Below, in pieces: positions 60,780 through 64,000 of a DNA stretch of 64,000 bases. Every line of letters begins with the position of its first letter. Within the stretch, counting starts at the first letter, position 1. Under the pieces are notes generated by a model. The model had not been told where the DNA came from, did no database searches, and saw nothing but the letters and a program-made list of their open reading frames with translations. The DNA comes from Azolla caroliniana (Eukaryota; Polypodiophyta): assembly GCA_043228905.1 (NCBI GenBank), contig JBHGNT010000006.1, positions 3,596,001-3,660,000 on the forward strand, in the 5' to 3' direction. The translations under genes and the position numbers were made by a program.

Positions 60780-62180
60780 CTCTCTCTCTCTCAACGACCC
60801 TACCTATCACCAAAGCTTGGAGGGCCGGACGCAACACAACTAGGAAGAGAGCCTTAGTTCTTCAATTTAAAGACTTAGAATCTAGAATCACTTTCTTTAA
60901 GAAGAGACCAATTCTTCGAGGATTGGGTGGGGACCCTATCTATCTCGATGAAGACCTCACCAAGATGCAAATTGAGCATCGCAAGAGTTGTATGCCAAAG
61001 GTTATGCAAGCTCGTAAAGAAGGGAATCACGCCTTTTATCGAGATGGGTGAGTGATCATAAATGATCGCACTACTAATTGACGACGTGTGGCCCATGTGA
61101 TAGAAAACACACATACAATGACCTTATAGAATTGTAACGACGCACTTTGGACACACCCCGGCCACCTAGAGGAGATATTAAAGGAATCAGATATAGTTTG
61201 CCGATTAGAAACACACCAAAGCCCAAATAGGGGACTCCCACGAGTCAAAGGATTTCGTTGGGAGTCGGCTTTTAGACAAACCTCACGTCGATGCACTACC
61301 AGGGGATCTGGAGGTGTCGCAATATTGTTTCGGAGGGAGCTACATAATAGGATAGAAATACTGAGCATAGACCCAGAAGCTCATTTTATGTGGGTGAAAG
61401 TCTCCACAAGCAAGGACAAGGCAATATTTTTCGCCATTTGTTACTTCCCCCCGAAAGGCTCTCGTTATAATCTAGCTGGCGAGGCGAGATTAGTTGATGA
61501 AGGAGTGCCACATGGGCCTTCCCCATATGAACCTCTATCGGATGACATAATTTGATATTCTTCCCAAGGAGAAGTATTCCTTGTAGGAGACTTTAATGCG
61601 AGAACCCAATCCCGACAATGCACAATATTTCAAATGAATAGAAACCTAGAAATGGTAAATGTCAATCCTTTAGACATAGGCACCACACGTAGATCAAAGG
61701 ATCAAGGTGCGGACGCCACGAGCTTTGGCCATCATTTGCTCGAACTTGGCAATCGACACCATATGGTCATATATAATGGTTTAGCCAAGTGGCCAGGTTC
61801 GGAAGAGCTCACATGTTTCCCACATGGAGGAGGGGAAAGCACAATTGATTATCTAATAGGACGCCCTGAAGCCACCCACATGATTAACTCCTTCCGAGTG
61901 GCCCCATGTCCTATTGGCGTGGACCATAGTTTCTTATACTTTGAGCTAAAATGTGATATCTCTAACGTCACCAACTCTAGTCAACCATGCCATGACATCA
62001 CAATACATTTCACACATGAGCTCTTTGACATATATGCTCGACATGTTCAAGCCCATCTCTCCTCCCTTGATCCCTCCCTACCTTTAGAGAGCCTTAGTAC
62101 GAAACTCACACACATCCTTCACTCTGTAGCAGAACATGTTCGCGTTCACAAGTGGAAGGATTGCGCATTCCACTTGTAGA
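60780..62180 (+). mobile_element. LINE 5' part with AP endonuclease, plus strand
   Basis: After a basic leader (RKSCMPKVMQARKEGNHAFY near 60975-61040), disrupted frames encode an APE-type endonuclease. A degenerate ETHQSPN..LPRVKGFRWES stretch lies near 61205-61270. It is followed by TRGSGGVAILF near 61295-61335, VFLVGDFNARTQ at about 61573-61610, and then TCFPHGGGESTIDYLIGRP with GVDHSFLYFEL at 61810-61950. The family differs from the minus-strand LINEs. At least one stop (TGA near 61552) and frame changes disable it. No RT domain follows before AT-rich sequence at about 62200. Confidence 0.75.
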
Positions 62181-62860
62181 ATCTTCTTAAAACGAAGCAA
62201 ATACACCCTCTCTACAAAAATTGGATGCACTAGTATCACATGTTCCTCAACTTGATGAGAATTTGCAAATATAAAAATACATGATAGATCTACGAGTGGA
62301 GATCATTAGAAATCATGCAAGTTTAGACACGTTGATAAGTTAATGTAGGCATAATAAAGTTCAACTATGGCTCAATATGTCACTACTGTGCGACAAGGGA
62401 AACACTAACTTAAAGACTTATATTAATTAGGTAAGTTTTGCAAAAATATCAGGTGTACTTGTATCCATACTAATAAAATGAGTTATAATTTATACTTTGA
62501 CCCATACGTTGTCGTGAAGATTTTCGGCAATAGTGTGAAAATCCCATTAAACGTACAAAATCGAGTATGAATCACGTAATACAATAATTGTGAAGATAAC
62601 ATTTTAATATCAAAGTACAAAATGATGGAGGTTTCGAATGCACTTTATTACACGAGAAATGGACAACTAAATGTCAAGATATGAGGGTATAAAGTTTGTG
62701 AAAAGAAAAGAGAAAATTGTGAGATATCCCACATAGGCACGACAAATACGGCTCTCATCATATATAAGGTGGAGCAAAAGATATTATCTTTGTGTCTATG
62801 TGTGGAGCATAGAGAGTTCAAGGTAACTTGAACTTAGAGTGGAGGTGGCTAGCTACTTGA
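62181..62860. other. Intergenic, no gene seen
   Basis: AT-rich sequence without recognised features. Confidence 0.5.
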
Positions 62861-62879
62861 AAAGGGTTTTGGCCAACCA

Positions 62880-63000
62880 AAACTGGACCGGAGATGGAAC
62901 CGGTGATCCGACCGCAATCCGGCGGCGGCATGCGGCACCGGCGGCACCGGTATGCGGCGGCGGTATCCGGCGACGGTATTCGGCGAACCGGCGACTAGAT
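62880..63000. repeat. CGG-rich imperfect repeat
   Basis: A GC-rich patch is built from CCGGCGGCGG, GCGGCACCGGCGGCACCGG and TATCCGGCGACGGTATTCGG-type units, each 12-18 bp. It contrasts sharply with the AT-rich surroundings and runs directly into (TA)n sequence at 63001-63035. The same module CGGCG(A/G) recurs about ten times. Confidence 0.85.
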
Positions 63001-63029
63001 AAAATAAATATATAAATATATATACATAT

Positions 63030-63110
63030 ACAAGGAGGGCAAGTATGGATTCGAACCTTGCACCTCCAAGCTAGGAGTCAAATGGCTTACCATTAAGCCA
63101 TGGTATTTAG
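63030..63110 (-). ncRNA. tRNA-like element (SINE head or tRNA pseudogene)
   Basis: The minus strand carries an A-box-like TGGCTTAATGGTAAG (near 63100-63086) and a perfect B-box GGTTCGAATCC (near 63062-63052). They are spaced as in a tRNA gene, with a TCCTAGCTTGGAG anticodon-arm-like segment between them. The acceptor stem does not pair well, so it is not a functional tRNA gene by eye. A TA-rich tail follows on the minus strand at 63001-63030. Together these suggest a tRNA-derived SINE or a decayed tRNA copy. Confidence 0.55.
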
Positions 63111-63504
63111 TTGAAATTATATTTCTATCATTGTACTTTTACATGTAAATTCTCATACATGAGAGCTAAAATGAGTGACATGGTTAGCATGCACCACATG
63201 TAATACTTAAGCGCCAAATGGCAAACATGCAATTTATGCATGTCTTGTACCCTCACATGCATCATATGCATGAGATCATCTATAAAAGAGGGAAGGGGGA
63301 GGAGAAAAAGGACGGTTTTTTTTATGAAAATTAAGAGGAAGAAATTCGTTATCAAATTGATCGTGTAATCTCAACTTCTCTCTTTTCCAATCTATCTTAA
63401 GTACTTTCTCGCCAAAGCTTGTATCGACTCTAAATCCTTCTGGTCCAGAACCCCGGCGGTTCCGCCTCACGATCCGCGCGTAGTGACGGATCTTCACGAC
63501 AACG
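63111..63504. other. Intergenic, no gene seen
   Basis: Small open frames without motif. A GC-richer patch lies near 63440-63490. Confidence 0.45.
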
Positions 63505-63780
63505 TGCATGTATGTAATTGTGGAAAATGTAGGATAGTGCACATTAGGATAAGTGATTGGAATAACTAACTTATTAAAGTATTCAATACTTGTATTTAAA
63601 GTTGATCTAATCTATTCCTTAGTTTGTTCATATGGGATCAAACCATATGTATATAATTGTGGACAATGTAAGGCAGTGAACTTTAGGATAATGTCGTGGA
63701 AATAACAAACCTATTAGGCTTTCATACCTGTATTTAAAATTGATCTACTCTATTGCTTAGGTGATTCACACAGGATCAAA
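63505..63780. repeat. Tandem duplication, period ~138 bp
   Basis: Two diverged units start near 63506 and 63644 with CATGTATGTAATTGTGG / CATATGTATATAATTGTGG and end GGATCAAAC. Shared phrases include TTTAGGATAA-like and CTTGTATTTAAAGTTGATCTA-like segments. Confidence 0.8.
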
Positions 63781-64000
63781 CTCCGAACGATAACGCAACT
63801 GGAACCATTATCAACACACTACACCATCTAACCAGCAATGGAATAGAAAGATAATAGTTTTAACAATAGAAGACAAAGATCCATAATAACAACATGGACA
63901 GTCATGGAAACAATTATAGGGCCATGTTCTGTTAAGGTTAGCTTGGACCAAAATCAGCCTCAATTTAAACTAATTCATGTTTCTCCATAAATTTGGTAGT
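63781..64000. other. Window end, no gene seen
   Basis: No feature recognised before the window boundary. Confidence 0.4.

Noticed and set aside
1-64000. CRISPR arrays, operons or other prokaryotic features
   Set aside because: Introns, plant gene families and retrotransposons show nuclear plant DNA. The tandem repeats lack the regular spacer structure of a CRISPR array.

Overview
This window is nuclear DNA from a land plant with a large, repeat-rich, AT-rich genome. The support is spliced genes with GT-AG introns, a plant-specific AGCVIII kinase, a plant-type 3-ketoacyl-CoA synthase, a PPR fragment, and many decayed LINE, copia-like LTR and Ty3/chromovirus remnants. A seedless vascular plant (fern or lycophyte) is my guess, because a Munc13-type C2+MUN gene is not something I associate with flowering plants. 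No species can be named from the sequence.

Layout. 1-15.7 kb is gene-poor: tandem duplications, a 139-bp LINE tail with a 16-bp target-site duplication, a solo LTR with a 5-bp duplication and an internal 40-bp minisatellite, further LTR copies, and LINE fragments (one with a 15-bp duplication). 16.16-18.06 kb (+) is a two-exon D6PK/PINOID-type AGC kinase, preceded by a long GA/CT microsatellite field. 22.2-34.1 kb (-) is a 15-exon Munc13/UNC13D-like gene (one C2 domain, then a MUN region) with a LINE copy in its third intron. 34.9-35.6 kb, just upstream of that gene, is a four-copy minisatellite. 38-42.7 kb holds an LTR copy, direct repeats, a deleted Ty3 chromovirus with a 408-bp LTR, and an orphan EF-hand/membrane exon. 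42.80-47.15 kb is bounded by a perfect 157-bp inverted repeat. 48.2-52.9 kb (-) is a long LINE with ORF1, endonuclease and part of the RT; the RT catalytic core is deleted. 55.80-57.51 kb (+) is a 3-ketoacyl-CoA synthase broken by a frameshift. 59.5-64 kb holds a PPR fragment with a LINE-like tail, plus-strand LINE pieces, a CGG-rich patch, a tRNA-like element and a tandem duplication.

The three main genes are independent: auxin-transport-type signalling kinase, vesicle-priming factor, and very-long-chain fatty acid elongase. They do not form a cluster. Most of the rest is transposon debris and local tandem duplication. The least explained items are the Munc13-like gene (with one in-frame TGA or a weak intron), the 157-bp perfect inverted repeat, and the frameshifted elongase.
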